Shown here: piece after piece, positions 32,358 to 41,114 of the stretch
Position numbering within the stretch: the first letter of the stretch is position 1
How the letters are laid out: every line of letters begins with the position of its first letter
IMG/VR virus record: IMGVR_UViG_3300047553_000365
Location: 1 to 64,000 of that record
Origin: a virus
Length of the DNA: 64,000 bases
Strand: one strand, 5' to 3'
Position numbers and translations under genes: made by a program
The notes under the pieces: model-generated
Seen by the model: only the letters and a program-made list of their open reading frames with translations
Told to the model about the DNA's origin: nothing
Database searches by the model: none

Positions 32358-32391
32358 GTTTCTATTATTTAATGTTTTTCTTGGGGAGTTT

Positions 32392-32427
32392 GCAACGCCT
32401 GTGCATACGATCATACACAGGCGTTGC
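32392..32427. repeat. 12-bp perfect inverted repeat
   Basis: GCAACGCCTGTG and CACAGGCGTTGC flank a 12-base centre, itself partly palindromic. GC-rich in an AT-rich surround. No T tract on either side. Could be an mRNA 3' stabiliser or a protein-binding palindrome. Confidence 0.6.
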
Positions 32428-32550
32428 TATTGTCCACTCCATACGATTTCCCCTACCGCATGAAAGTTGTCAGATTAACAAAGTTATTATTTCATGGTAT
32501 TAATATTATTATCAAAAGAATATTATTATGATCGTGATAGGTAATAGTGT

Positions 32551-34098
32551 CTAGTCGTTAGTAGAATTATTACGAGTAGGAACATTAGTAATATATACCA
32601 ACTCATTCATTGCACGGGTAATGGCTACATATTCCAGATTCTTTTCCTGTTCTTGTTGCCAATCCATGACAGCAAACTTGTTAGGCATAAAGTCACGATT
32701 GCCTAGATTAAAGCAACGCTTCCATTCCAAGCCCTTAGCCTTATGAATGGAGGACAAAGTTACAACCTTGGGAAGTCCCTTATCCCCATAGTCTGAAAAC
32801 ATGGAATCAATAAGTTTGGCAAGTTCCCAAGTAGTTGTCATTCCAATCTCTTGCGCTCTTTCAATAAGGACAATCATACATTGCATCTTATCTTCCAGCA
32901 TTTGCATCTTTACACGGGAAGCCTTAGAGAATTCCTTGTCGAAATATTCCACCAACTTTTTGGTAAATTCATTGATTTCAGTAATGGACTTCCACTTATT
33001 ACACAGAGAAACCAAGCTCTTACCAATATCTCTTCCCTCAATACGGCATCCGATTCCTTGACGAATTAGGCGAAAGGCCAAAGATACAAGAGGAGCATTG
33101 TTTCTACAGATAATACCATCGTGGTCATTAAACTTATAATCTCTAAGAGCAGCCACAAATTCGTCATACTTAATGCTAGTAACAATTCCATCGATAGCAT
33201 TATCCTTGGCTTGAATATCAGGGACAAGATACTGGGCCTCCTTAATAATGTTATTACCACAGCGGTAACAAATAGGCAGAGCAAATTCCTGACAGTTGAA
33301 AGCTTCTTTAATGATATTCATGGAATCATTCTCTGCGCCAGTAAATCCATAGATGGCTTGCTTATCATCTCCAATAGCCAGAAACCTTGAAGTAGGTTTA
33401 AGCATTCTCTGTGCAATAAGTTTTCTTACTGCATTGGTATCCTGTGCTTCATCCACGATAACCCAATCATACTTAGTAATGGGAATATTAAGTAGAATGG
33501 GAAGATAGACCATATCATCAAAGTCAATCTCTTTTGTGTCCCGATTGGAAGTATTAAGGACTTGTTTGCAAACATCCAAAATAGCCCCCATTTCAATATC
33601 AGCATCAAAAGAGATATCATGATGAGCATACAAGTCCATCCATGCTTGGTCGTCATTAATAGCAGGAAGTCCCTCAATTCCAAAACCTGCCTGTTTAGCA
33701 AGACTTACCATCTTAAGGACAAATTGCAGACACTTTCTTTCCTCCTTACCCACAAGCTGACTATCTGCAATGTAATAAACCTTGGAGTTATTAACCTTCA
33801 TTCTACCAAAGGTATTTTTAAGGTTAAAGAATCCTTCTGCATGAAAGGTAGCAGCCTTGCAATTACTGATTCCCATGGCTTTAACCTTTTCTTCCAGTTC
33901 CACCGCATTCTTCTTATTGAATGTCATGGAGATAATGGAACCAGACATTTTAGCCATTCCATGTAGGGCAGTAAAAGTCTTTCCAGATCCAGCCCTTGCA
34001 ATTGCAATAGCATTTCCTTCCCCCCTTTCTATCCAATTAAAGATATTTTGCTGATGCTGACTATATACGGTAGGGGTGGGGGCGACAGTGGTTTGCAT
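32551..34098 (-). CDS. UvrD/Rep-type SF1 DNA helicase
   Basis: 515 residues. Walker A in AIARAGSGKTFTALHG (near 35), motif II VIVDEAQDTNAVR, motif III/IV AIGDDKQAIYGF, and a C-terminal helicase domain with LSSIHKAKGLEWKR and YVAITRA. These define a 3'-5' superfamily 1A helicase. It would act in phage replication or recombination. Shorter than UvrD (about 720), so accessory subdomains are reduced. Stop is TAG. Confidence 0.9.
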   Translation of the reverse strand: MQTTVAPTPTVYSQHQQNIFNWIERGEGNAIAIARAGSGKTFTALHGMAKMSGSIISMTFNKKNAVELEEKVKAMGISNCKAATFHAEGFFNLKNTFGRMKVNNSKVYYIADSQLVGKEERKCLQFVLKMVSLAKQAGFGIEGLPAINDDQAWMDLYAHHDISFDADIEMGAILDVCKQVLNTSNRDTKEIDFDDMVYLPILLNIPITKYDWVIVDEAQDTNAVRKLIAQRMLKPTSRFLAIGDDKQAIYGFTGAENDSMNIIKEAFNCQEFALPICYRCGNNIIKEAQYLVPDIQAKDNAIDGIVTSIKYDEFVAALRDYKFNDHDGIICRNNAPLVSLAFRLIRQGIGCRIEGRDIGKSLVSLCNKWKSITEINEFTKKLVEYFDKEFSKASRVKMQMLEDKMQCMIVLIERAQEIGMTTTWELAKLIDSMFSDYGDKGLPKVVTLSSIHKAKGLEWKRCFNLGNRDFMPNKFAVMDWQQEQEKNLEYVAITRAMNELVYITNVPTRNNSTND

Positions 34099-34194
34099 GA
34101 TTTTCGGTTATTTTCGGGGCTGAATTGCCCTTGAGCCGCCATTGAACCAAATTCCCCCGCCCCCGTCAAGTCGATTTCCGAAAAAATAATTTCA

Positions 34195-34419
34195 TTACTT
34201 CTTCTTAATTCCATCTAGTTCCTGAACCACATACTCAAACATTTTAACTTGTTGGCTTTCATGTTCCAGATCCATATTGATATATTCAAGTAGTAATTCC
34301 TTATTCTCTCCTAGAGCCTTTTCAGTCTTACGAGAAATATGGGTAGTTACTATCATACCAGTAAGAACATTGGTAATAACGATTACAATCAGTAGTATAA
34401 TGTAGGAAGAGCTTTTCAT
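34195..34419 (-). CDS. Membrane-anchored coiled-coil protein
   Basis: 74 residues from ATG 34419. N-terminal hydrophobic helix (YIILLIVIVITNVLTGMIV) then an acidic coiled coil. ATG lies exactly 6 bases after a promoter -10 box, so the mRNA should be leaderless. Confidence 0.65.
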   Translation of the reverse strand: MKSSSYIILLIVIVITNVLTGMIVTTHISRKTEKALGENKELLLEYINMDLEHESQQVKMFEYVVQELDGIKKK

Positions 34420-34445
34420 ATGGATATTATGGGTCGGTTTTAATT
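34420..34445 (-). promoter_or_regulatory. Compact AATTAAAACC promoter
   Basis: AATTAAAACC, GACC, CATAAT, then 6 bases to ATG 34419. Confidence 0.75.
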
Positions 34446-34490
34446 TAACTTGTAGGAATATGACCAATTAAAACCATGTTTGTTATATTC

Positions 34491-34557
34491 GGTTTTAATT
34501 AGGAAGGTAGTAATAGGTTTTAATTTAATACTATATATGGTAGGGTTGGTTTTAATT
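34491..34557 (-). promoter_or_regulatory. Cluster of three AATTAAAACC motifs
   Basis: Motifs at 34548-34557, 34516-34525 and 34491-34500. The last has TATAAC 3 bases downstream; the others have no clear -10 box. With the promoter at 34436 this makes four copies in 122 bases. Confidence 0.6.
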
Positions 34558-34558
34558 A

Positions 34559-35020
34559 CTACTGCTTATAGTAGTAATTGGGTTCTGTTTCATCAATACC
34601 ATCATCAAAATATTCTTGGGCAAGTTCTTGAAGATCATTATCTAACTCTTCATAAGAGTAATCCTGATGAGGTTCAATATTAGTAGGCTTAACATCATCA
34701 TTCTCTGCTTCTCTTCTAGCAAGCCATTGATACATTTCCAATCTAGTAGGAAATTCGTATACTTCAAATCCTCTATTAAGAGCTAGTTGAAGAGTGTCCT
34801 TAAGATCATTACTGGCAACAATAGTAGTAATGGCATTTTCTTCCAAGTCTAGAACAGCATAGCTATATGTTTCGTTAGACTTTAGCACAATACCATCATA
34901 CAGAGTTATAACTAATCCGTAGAAGTTATTATAAGAAATATGAAGTATATGACAAGCATTTTCATCAATATCCTCTAAGGCTTTCACATTAACTTTCGAT
35001 TTTTCTAGAATTCTGATCAT
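34559..35020 (-). CDS. Hypothetical protein
   Basis: 153 residues, alpha/beta N-terminal domain and strongly acidic C terminus (EELDNDLQELAQEYFDDGID). Not recognised. Confidence 0.7.
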   Translation of the reverse strand: MIRILEKSKVNVKALEDIDENACHILHISYNNFYGLVITLYDGIVLKSNETYSYAVLDLEENAITTIVASNDLKDTLQLALNRGFEVYEFPTRLEMYQWLARREAENDDVKPTNIEPHQDYSYEELDNDLQELAQEYFDDGIDETEPNYYYKQ

Positions 35021-35228
35021 TTTACTATATTGTTAAAGTTATTATATTTTCAAAGTTATTATATATTCATGATGTAATGGCGATAGTTCCTAACCATATT
35101 ATTATAATGGCTATAACTATTTCTATTGTGAATATGTTTGAATTGATTTTCAATATAGTATAAAATTATTTACTATATTTTAAACCTTTTTCTTTATTCC
35201 CCATTATTTACCTATCTTCTGTATTTTA

Positions 35229-35268
35229 GTGTATTATGGTGTATTACGGTGTATTATTGTGTATTTCC
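35229..35268. repeat. Tandem 10-base repeats
   Basis: Four tandem units of GTGTATTAYG type. The surrounding 250 bases are AT-rich and noncoding, so this may be an iteron-like or promoter region. Confidence 0.55.
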
Positions 35269-35275
35269 TTGATAC

Positions 35276-35632
35276 TTAAGGACTTTGCTTCAGTCTTTCA
35301 TTCATATTATCCAGTATTTGCTGGTGGGCAATCTTCCGTTCTTCCTCTCTCTTTATCCTCTGTTCCATCCTATGTTTCCACATTTTATTCACCACTTCTT
35401 TCCAATTTCCCACGAAATCATCCACATTTAGAAGCAATGTATTATGGGCATTATCCACAGTATTATCCCAATACTCAATATATAGAGTATCCCCATTAAC
35501 ATAGAAACTTACATGATAAGAATACTTATCCCCCTCAAGAGACAGGTAATAGCTTACAATCTCGTCTGCTCTAAGATACATTTTATTATGTAATGTATCG
35601 TATCGTTCTACTTGTTTTCTACTAAGTTTCAT
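35276..35632 (-). CDS. Hypothetical protein
   Basis: 118 residues; central beta segment (SYHVSFYVNGDTLYIEYWDN) and basic C-terminal helix. Overlaps the next upstream gene by 4 bases. Confidence 0.7.
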   Translation of the reverse strand: MKLSRKQVERYDTLHNKMYLRADEIVSYYLSLEGDKYSYHVSFYVNGDTLYIEYWDNTVDNAHNTLLLNVDDFVGNWKEVVNKMWKHRMEQRIKREEERKIAHQQILDNMNERLKQSP

Positions 35633-35970
35633 AATTTTGATTTTTGTCCTACCACTTCATAGGTGATTTCTCTTAGAGTTATGGTAAAACTAAATTGCCA
35701 AGAGGAAAGAGTAAAGCAGCATAGTTCTTCACTATATCTTACAGTTTCTCTAATGGTTGTATCTTTACCCTCTCTATAGATAGCTACAATGTCTCCCTCA
35801 TAGATATCTTGATTATTCCTATCCTTTAGTCCAATGTATTGTTCTGGTCTTTCGTGGTCAAAGTCATTGATAATATCCCAAAACTTAAAGTTATCAAATC
35901 CCTGATCGTAATCATAATAATGATACTTCTTCTCATCATTATTCCATACTCTAAATTTAATATTCTTCAT
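35629..35970 (-). CDS. YopX-like protein
   Basis: 113 residues from ATG 35970. KFRVWNNDEKK at the start and IGLKDRNNQDIYEGDIV match the YopX family (usually KFRxW ... GLxDxNGxxIYEGDI), common in phages, role unknown. Confidence 0.8.
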   Translation of the reverse strand: MKNIKFRVWNNDEKKYHYYDYDQGFDNFKFWDIINDFDHERPEQYIGLKDRNNQDIYEGDIVAIYREGKDTTIRETVRYSEELCCFTLSSWQFSFTITLREITYEVVGQKSKL

Positions 35971-35972
35971 GG

Positions 35973-36221
35973 TTAGTTCTCCCAAGATAAAGGACATTCC
36001 AAATGGTTATCATAGAGGTCCACATAGTTATTCCTATATTTCTCTGCCAGTTCTCTTGCATTGTTCTTTTCTGCTATCAGTCTTTCAATTCTCATAGTAG
36101 CAAGTCCAAGAGTTCCAAATATATGTTCATTTACCAAATCTTTAATATATTCATCTGTGAGTTCTTCTTCATACAGATGTTTAATTAGTCTTTTGGCTAT
36201 GTCTAATTGATAGGGTTTCAT
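35973..36221 (-). CDS. Hypothetical protein
   Basis: 82 residues, helical (ERLIAEKNNARELAEKYRNN). Overlaps the gene at 36218 by 4 bases. Confidence 0.65.
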   Translation of the reverse strand: MKPYQLDIAKRLIKHLYEEELTDEYIKDLVNEHIFGTLGLATMRIERLIAEKNNARELAEKYRNNYVDLYDNHLECPLSWEN

Positions 36222-36514
36222 AACTTAAGTTTTCTTACTTCGATATCAGGCCATCCGTTCTTTTGTTTTCCCTTGTTAATATGTTCGGAACCTTCGACAA
36301 TGGCTATTCTTTTATATTCCTCCCATTTCATTTCTCCAAAGCTAAATTCAGACAAGGGAGCATCAAGCCATCCTTCATCATATCCATCCCATTTAATATA
36401 TCTTATAAGGTAATATTCTTCCTTCTTATTTTGAACCAGAAGAATAACATCAACTTCCTGATTCTTTTTAAAGGTCAGTTTAGCCTTTGCTTGGGTTGGA
36501 GTTAGCCATTTCAT
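36218..36514 (-). CDS. Hypothetical protein
   Basis: 98 residues from ATG 36514, which overlaps the upstream stop (an ATG at 36523 is the alternative). Mixed beta, not recognised. Confidence 0.65.
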   Translation of the reverse strand: MKWLTPTQAKAKLTFKKNQEVDVILLVQNKKEEYYLIRYIKWDGYDEGWLDAPLSEFSFGEMKWEEYKRIAIVEGSEHINKGKQKNGWPDIEVRKLKL

Positions 36515-36945
36515 GATTCCCATTTAATGATTGTTTTAAGATAGGCTTCTGCCCTTTGTGTAGCGGTTGCGTGAATATTAAGAAACTGGTCGTATAAGTC
36601 CACCGTTGGAGTTGTGTCTAATACCATAGCCAATATAAAAGCATAGGATTTAAGTTGTTTTTCCGATAGGGTTTTCTCTACCTCATGCATCGCATTAAGA
36701 TCATTAAGGTAGTCAGGAACATTGCATCTGTTCATTGCATCCGTGGCATCCAAAAACTTCCTTGTTATTACATCAACCACTCCACCATAACCCCTGATAG
36801 GTTCATCCCAAAATTGTATTTTTGAACCTGATGGGGTAAAAACTTGCCATAATGGGTTTTTAGACATTAGTTTATCATCGGTAGCAAAAATAATTTGCCA
36901 CCCGCACGACTCTGCAATTGCTATTCTTTGTCTTTCGGGTGTCAT
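36511..36945 (-). CDS. Hypothetical protein
   Basis: 144 residues. First part ERQRIAIAESCGWQIIFATD, second part helical. The initial AxAExCGW pattern is often seen in phage small proteins. Unknown. Confidence 0.7.
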   Translation of the reverse strand: MTPERQRIAIAESCGWQIIFATDDKLMSKNPLWQVFTPSGSKIQFWDEPIRGYGGVVDVITRKFLDATDAMNRCNVPDYLNDLNAMHEVEKTLSEKQLKSYAFILAMVLDTTPTVDLYDQFLNIHATATQRAEAYLKTIIKWES

Positions 36946-36947
36946 GA

Positions 36948-37250
36948 TTACAATGATCCTACATCGGGTTTAAGATTGTGCTTCTCTAGAATGTTCCACC
37001 AGTCTGCGGAAAAGAAACTTCTACCATGTCCACATTCAACAATAAGTTGAAGCAGGTGTTCATAGTTCTTCACCTTATCAACTCTATCATATCTACGATG
37101 GGCATAGATACCATCCTCTCTACATTCCAAGATACATTGAGACTTGGCTTGAGTATTAAGATCTGCCCAAAGATTACCATTCTGGTAATAAATGGTTACA
37201 TACAGACCTTCTCTCAAAGGTTCTTCCAATAGTTCAAATAGTTCTTTCAT
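36948..37250 (-). CDS. Hypothetical protein
   Basis: 100 residues, alpha/beta (YVTIYYQNGNLWADLNTQ). Overlaps the small membrane gene upstream by 4 bases. Confidence 0.7.
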   Translation of the reverse strand: MKELFELLEEPLREGLYVTIYYQNGNLWADLNTQAKSQCILECREDGIYAHRRYDRVDKVKNYEHLLQLIVECGHGRSFFSADWWNILEKHNLKPDVGSL

Positions 37251-37417
37251 GACTTTAGGGATTCAAACCAACCTACTCCCGTCATACGATTTGCGGTGGA
37301 AAGCATCAGGAATCCAATGATTCCCCAAATAAGGCCAAGTTGTGCAGATACTAGGACTACCATAGCGATAGCAGTAATATCAGCAATCATACACATAATT
37401 CTTAGGGTTAGTTTCAT
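37247..37417 (-). CDS. Small membrane protein
   Basis: 56 residues with two hydrophobic segments (IADITAIAMVVLVSAQLGLI, WGIIGFLMLST). Overlaps its downstream neighbour by the ATGA arrangement. Confidence 0.55.
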   Translation of the reverse strand: MKLTLRIMCMIADITAIAMVVLVSAQLGLIWGIIGFLMLSTANRMTGVGWFESLKS

Positions 37418-37419
37418 AA

Positions 37420-37965
37420 TTACTTCAGTTTGTTACCAGCATCAAGGATTTCTTTTACCTTATCCATTGTAAAGGTTTGGCAACCCACGACCACCTTATC
37501 CTTATAAACCTTAGCAGAATACTGGTCATTAAGAACGATATCAACGAAGTCCTGCACAACCTCAACAGCTTTGTAGGGATTGGAATATTTACCATTCTTT
37601 GAAATGATATAGACACAATATCCCCTTGTCTTTGCTTCCCCTTGAACACTTAGACTAATGCCTTCGGTGGGTTCCTTATAAATATGAAGTCCCACTTCTC
37701 CCACATCATACTTAACAAATCCATCATTATGGATAATAGTTTTACCCACAAGTTTTCTAGCTTCTTCTAGTTCTTTTCTAATATTGTCAAGAACATTGGA
37801 TTCTTCCTTTACTTCTTCAAACCTATTCTTTGAAAGAGCTGTAAGAGTTCCTTCCATATTAATGTAAAAGTAATCGTTATCTTCCCACTCCGATTCATAC
37901 ACATTACCTTCCTTAAGGGATAGGGATACTGCTGCGGAGTTTATGCATTTAATTTTCTTTTTCAT
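37420..37965 (-). CDS. KKKIKCI-family early protein, paralogue A
   Basis: 181 residues. N-terminal beta unit (MKKKIKCINS ... LKEGNVYESEWEDNDYFYI), a linker (EARKLVGKTI), and a C-terminal unit (GYCVYIISKNG ... YKDKVVVGCQTFTMDKVKEI). Adjacent paralogue B shares the whole layout; function unknown. Confidence 0.75.
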   Translation of the reverse strand: MKKKIKCINSAAVSLSLKEGNVYESEWEDNDYFYINMEGTLTALSKNRFEEVKEESNVLDNIRKELEEARKLVGKTIIHNDGFVKYDVGEVGLHIYKEPTEGISLSVQGEAKTRGYCVYIISKNGKYSNPYKAVEVVQDFVDIVLNDQYSAKVYKDKVVVGCQTFTMDKVKEILDAGNKLK

Positions 37966-37967
37966 AA

Positions 37968-38516
37968 TTACTTCAGTTTCTTATTGGCATCCAGAATGTC
38001 TTTCACCTTATCAATGGTAAAGGTTTGGCAACCCACGATCACCTTATCCTTATAAACTCTGGCAGAATACTGTTCATTAAGACCAACATTAATAAACTCT
38101 TCCACAACCTTAACATCCTTATAGGGATATAGCAATCCATTCTTTGAAATGATATAGACACAGTATCCCTTTCTTTGTGCTTCCTCTCTAACACTCTGAC
38201 TAGCCTCATTAGTATCTGATGCCTTATCAATGTAAAAGTTTACTTTGGTCACTTCAAGCTTCAAAGAGCCATTATTATAGATAACAAATTTACCCACAAG
38301 TTCCTTGGCTTCTTCCATTTCCTTTCTAATTTCGTCAAGAACATTGTGGGGGGTCTTGGCTTCTTCCATTTCCACAAACCTATACTTACCATAACCTATA
38401 ACGGCTCCATTATTACGAATGTAGAAGTAATGGGTATCTTCTCTTTCAGATTCATACACTTCCCCTTTCTTAAGGGATGATCCATTGTCACATACGCATT
38501 TAATTTTCTTTTTCAT
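37968..38516 (-). CDS. KKKIKCI-family early protein, paralogue B
   Basis: 182 residues, same architecture as paralogue A (MKKKIKCVCDNG ... YKDKVIVGCQTFTIDKVKDI). A recent tandem duplicate: the DNA around GTTTGGCAACCCACGA is also conserved. Confidence 0.75.
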   Translation of the reverse strand: MKKKIKCVCDNGSSLKKGEVYESEREDTHYFYIRNNGAVIGYGKYRFVEMEEAKTPHNVLDEIRKEMEEAKELVGKFVIYNNGSLKLEVTKVNFYIDKASDTNEASQSVREEAQRKGYCVYIISKNGLLYPYKDVKVVEEFINVGLNEQYSARVYKDKVIVGCQTFTIDKVKDILDANKKLK

Positions 38517-38519
38517 GGT

Positions 38520-38678
38520 TTATTTTACTTCTTCAAACAAAGACTTTAGGTATGGCACAAGGTTCCCCCTATCATTTACAACAAAGATATATAACGGAGT
38601 TTGTTTCTTGCACTCATATACCTTATTCAAGGTAAGAGAACCCCTATTGGAAGTTATGCATTTATATTTCTTTTCCAT
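38520..38678 (-). CDS. KKKIKCI-family N-terminal domain only
   Basis: 52 residues (MEKKYKCITSNRGSLTLNKV ... YIFVVNDRGNLVPYLKS), equivalent to the first domain of paralogues A and B. First gene after a leaderless promoter. Either a stand-alone domain or a truncated copy. Confidence 0.6.
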   Translation of the reverse strand: MEKKYKCITSNRGSLTLNKVYECKKQTPLYIFVVNDRGNLVPYLKSLFEEVK

Positions 38679-38702
38679 GACTTATCATACTTCGGTTTTA
38701 AT
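38679..38702 (-). promoter_or_regulatory. Compact ATTAAAACC promoter
   Basis: ATTAAAACC, GAAG, TATGAT, then 5 bases to ATG 38678. Confidence 0.7.
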
Positions 38703-38709
38703 GATTAGA

Positions 38710-38943
38710 CTATGGTTTCTTAATTGCGTGTCCAATTGTCTCTCCAACCCAAAATAGAATCATTCCCACAACCACAGGAATCATCAACACAAGAGTAAGG
38801 GGCCAAAGAATAACAAAAAACCAATTCAAAGAAAAACAATCCCTCTCTTTCCATGACATATTAGACATGGCGATTCCCATAACCACACATCCCAAACATA
38901 CCCCAACGAAATACCCGATAATCATCCAATATTCTAAGTTCAT
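38710..38943 (-). CDS. Small membrane protein, paralogue
   Basis: 77 residues, two long hydrophobic helices (residues 5-27 and 40-66). Paralogous to the gene at 38974; the leaders share GGAAATAATATGAA at the start. Confidence 0.7.
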   Translation of the reverse strand: MNLEYWMIIGYFVGVCLGCVVMGIAMSNMSWKERDCFSLNWFFVILWPLTLVLMIPVVVGMILFWVGETIGHAIKKP

Positions 38944-38973
38944 ATTATTTCCAGTTATTAATTATAAGAGCAA

Positions 38974-39213
38974 TCATGGCTTTCTAAATGCTTTACGAAT
39001 TCTTTGACCCAACCATATAAGAAAGAGAATTGACACTATGAAAATGGATACAACAATAGTAAAAGGCCATACTGTGACCAGAAACAAAGAAAAAACAATT
39101 TTTCCTGAATAAGTCTCATTATCTAATAGGTCAGGAATAATAATACCCGTAAAAATACATCCTAGGGCAAATCCTCCCAAATACACGATTAAAAATAAAT
39201 ATTCAAAGTTCAT
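38974..39213 (-). CDS. Small membrane protein, paralogue
   Basis: 79 residues, two hydrophobic helices, same layout as the gene at 38710 including the MNxEY start. Tandem duplication. Confidence 0.7.
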   Translation of the reverse strand: MNFEYLFLIVYLGGFALGCIFTGIIIPDLLDNETYSGKIVFSLFLVTVWPFTIVVSIFIVSILFLIWLGQRIRKAFRKP

Positions 39214-39214
39214 A

Positions 39215-39418
39215 TTATTTCCAGTTATTAACTATAAGAGCAATCATGGCAATAATTCCCCCAATTCCCAAGATAGCATGAGAAAAGATAGATATAGTAA
39301 GCAAGATAGATTCTACCTCTATATTTTTACCATTATCCATATATGCCTTTGTTTTAAATCCTAGCCAGTAGGCTATAAAGAATGTTAGACAGATTACAAA
39401 TATTTGTGCAGTATTCAT
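39215..39418 (-). CDS. Small membrane protein
   Basis: 67 residues, two hydrophobic helices. Leaderless start 6 bases after the -10 box. Confidence 0.7.
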   Translation of the reverse strand: MNTAQIFVICLTFFIAYWLGFKTKAYMDNGKNIEVESILLTISIFSHAILGIGGIIAMIALIVNNWK

Positions 39419-39443
39419 ATCTTAATTATACCCCGGTTTTAAT
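39419..39443 (-). promoter_or_regulatory. Compact ATTAAAACC promoter
   Basis: ATTAAAACC, GGGG, TATAAT, 6 bases, ATG 39418. Confidence 0.85.
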
Positions 39444-39445
39444 GT

Positions 39446-40102
39446 TTATTTTTCTTTCTCTTTTCTTTTAAACTTAGCAATTCCTAAAAAGTCCTGCGGA
39501 TCAGTAAAGATATCCTTACCTCTCTTAAGCTTCTTAAGTTGTTGTTTTGTAGGTAGAACATAGATACTAAAGCATTTCTCATTACCCGTTTCATTATTAT
39601 ACCAAGGAATCTTCTCAATATCCGTAATGCTTACAGTTTGCTTATGGTTCTTTAGATAGGCATGAAGATCCTTAAGGTTATATTTTTTGGAAGTTAAACC
39701 TGCATCAATATAATCCCCATATTCAGGAATGGGAATCTGTTCCCCTTCAAGAGTCCACAGAGTATGATCGTAGGAGCAACAAAGAATGATCTTCTTAATA
39801 TCAATATCCTCTGGATTAAGGTTCACAAAATTCTTTCCGCAATTATCCCACCAGACTTCTACTTGTAAACAATGAAAAGGATTCTTTGTCTTAAGATACT
39901 CCATATCAGCATCATACAGAGGAAACATGGGAATGTTTTTACCATCGTATTCACACTTTCTTTTCGGACCAATATAAGTAAGATTCTTTTCCGTTTGCTT
40001 ACCATTCACAAAAGTAATGTCCATGCGAATACTTGGAGAAATCTTATACTTAAAGACTTCCGTAACAGTTTTGGTCTTAGTGACAGGAATTTTGGTTTTC
40101 AT
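39446..40102 (-). CDS. Hypothetical protein
   Basis: 218 residues, beta-rich with many Lys; not recognised. Coupled by overlap to the zinc-ribbon gene upstream. Confidence 0.7.
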   Translation of the reverse strand: MKTKIPVTKTKTVTEVFKYKISPSIRMDITFVNGKQTEKNLTYIGPKRKCEYDGKNIPMFPLYDADMEYLKTKNPFHCLQVEVWWDNCGKNFVNLNPEDIDIKKIILCCSYDHTLWTLEGEQIPIPEYGDYIDAGLTSKKYNLKDLHAYLKNHKQTVSITDIEKIPWYNNETGNEKCFSIYVLPTKQQLKKLKRGKDIFTDPQDFLGIAKFKRKEKEK

Positions 40103-40278
40103 TTCTTCTTAGTTTTCTTTCCTTGACATGGATCACAACGCAATCTTTCAGGCCCAACTTGTGCAACTCTTAGTCCACAAGTCTTACATACATAGGGAAT
40201 AAATGTCATCATTCCTATTGTGGGAATTTTACCCTCCACGCGAGGAACCTGCTTAAAGTTATGCCCTAGATATCTCAT
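40099..40278 (-). CDS. Small zinc-ribbon protein
   Basis: 59 residues. YVCKTCGLRVAQ and LRCDPCQGKK give two CxxC pairs about 15 residues apart, a rubredoxin-like zinc ribbon, with a Lys-rich tail. Confidence 0.6.
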   Translation of the reverse strand: MRYLGHNFKQVPRVEGKIPTIGMMTFIPYVCKTCGLRVAQVGPERLRCDPCQGKKTKKK

Positions 40279-40592
40279 GAGTTAAATTCTTTCTCTGTTG
40301 CTTCAATGGCATTTGCCAGTTCATTAAGAATATTACAGACTGTCTTAGTGGTTTCAGACATATACTTAAGGTCATATTTCTCTGCCCTTTTTCTTAGATT
40401 CTGTGCCAACAACATATTATAACCCTTTTTTTCAACCTTTGTAAACCTATAAGATTCAAAACAATGTTCTCTACGATCCTCTGCCTTAATTGAATAGAGT
40501 AATTGGCAAGAATCATGAGCATAAACATCATAGTCATTACCCTCAATGAGTAAATGCTCCAACCCCTTGTTATTGATACATTTAACTTTCAT
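40275..40592 (-). CDS. KCIN-domain early protein
   Basis: 105 residues. N-terminal MKVKCINNKGLEHLLIEGND matches the first domain of the 37420 family; the C-terminal half is a helix. Confidence 0.65.
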   Translation of the reverse strand: MKVKCINNKGLEHLLIEGNDYDVYAHDSCQLLYSIKAEDRREHCFESYRFTKVEKKGYNMLLAQNLRKRAEKYDLKYMSETTKTVCNILNELANAIEATEKEFNS

Positions 40593-40595
40593 GAT

Positions 40596-41084
40596 TTAAA
40601 GTTGTGTTAATAGAATTGTTTCCAATGCTTTAAAGATGGCAGGTAACTTAACATTGTTAATGTTGTCAACCATTTCCTTATCCATAATATCATTCTTGGC
40701 GGAAGTTTCCGTATAATGATATCCACCACGACCAATAACTTCCGCTGCCTTTTTTAGAGCATAGGCGGAAAGAATAAGGTCACAGAATTCCCAAAGCCTT
40801 TCTTTAATAGCAGGATTAAGTTCATAATCCTCCAAAAGAGCATCATACATACACATATTACGATTCTCTCTTACAAGATGATACTTGTCCCCTTCTTTAA
40901 AAACCCTATCCTTCTCAGCATAGTTTTTAAGATGATAATGACAGTTTCTATTACCCATCCAACCCAAGGCCCAATACCAATCGCATTGCCATTCAGGAAG
41001 AGTTAAATAGATACTCTCTTTAGTTTGTTTATTAACTCCAAAGAACACCCTTTCCTGTTTCCGTTGATAGTTAAGGTTTTGCAT
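40596..41084 (-). CDS. Hypothetical phage protein
   Basis: 162 residues with WQCDWYWALGWMGNRNCHYH, a tryptophan-rich pattern familiar from phage proteins of unknown role, and a C-terminal helical half. Leaderless start. Confidence 0.7.
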   Translation of the reverse strand: MQNLNYQRKQERVFFGVNKQTKESIYLTLPEWQCDWYWALGWMGNRNCHYHLKNYAEKDRVFKEGDKYHLVRENRNMCMYDALLEDYELNPAIKERLWEFCDLILSAYALKKAAEVIGRGGYHYTETSAKNDIMDKEMVDNINNVKLPAIFKALETILLTQL

Positions 41085-41110
41085 GTCTTAATTATACCCC
41101 GGTTTTAATT
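41085..41110 (-). promoter_or_regulatory. Compact AATTAAAACC promoter
   Basis: AATTAAAACC, GGGG, TATAAT, 6 bases, ATG 41084. Confidence 0.85.
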
Positions 41111-41114
41111 ACTA

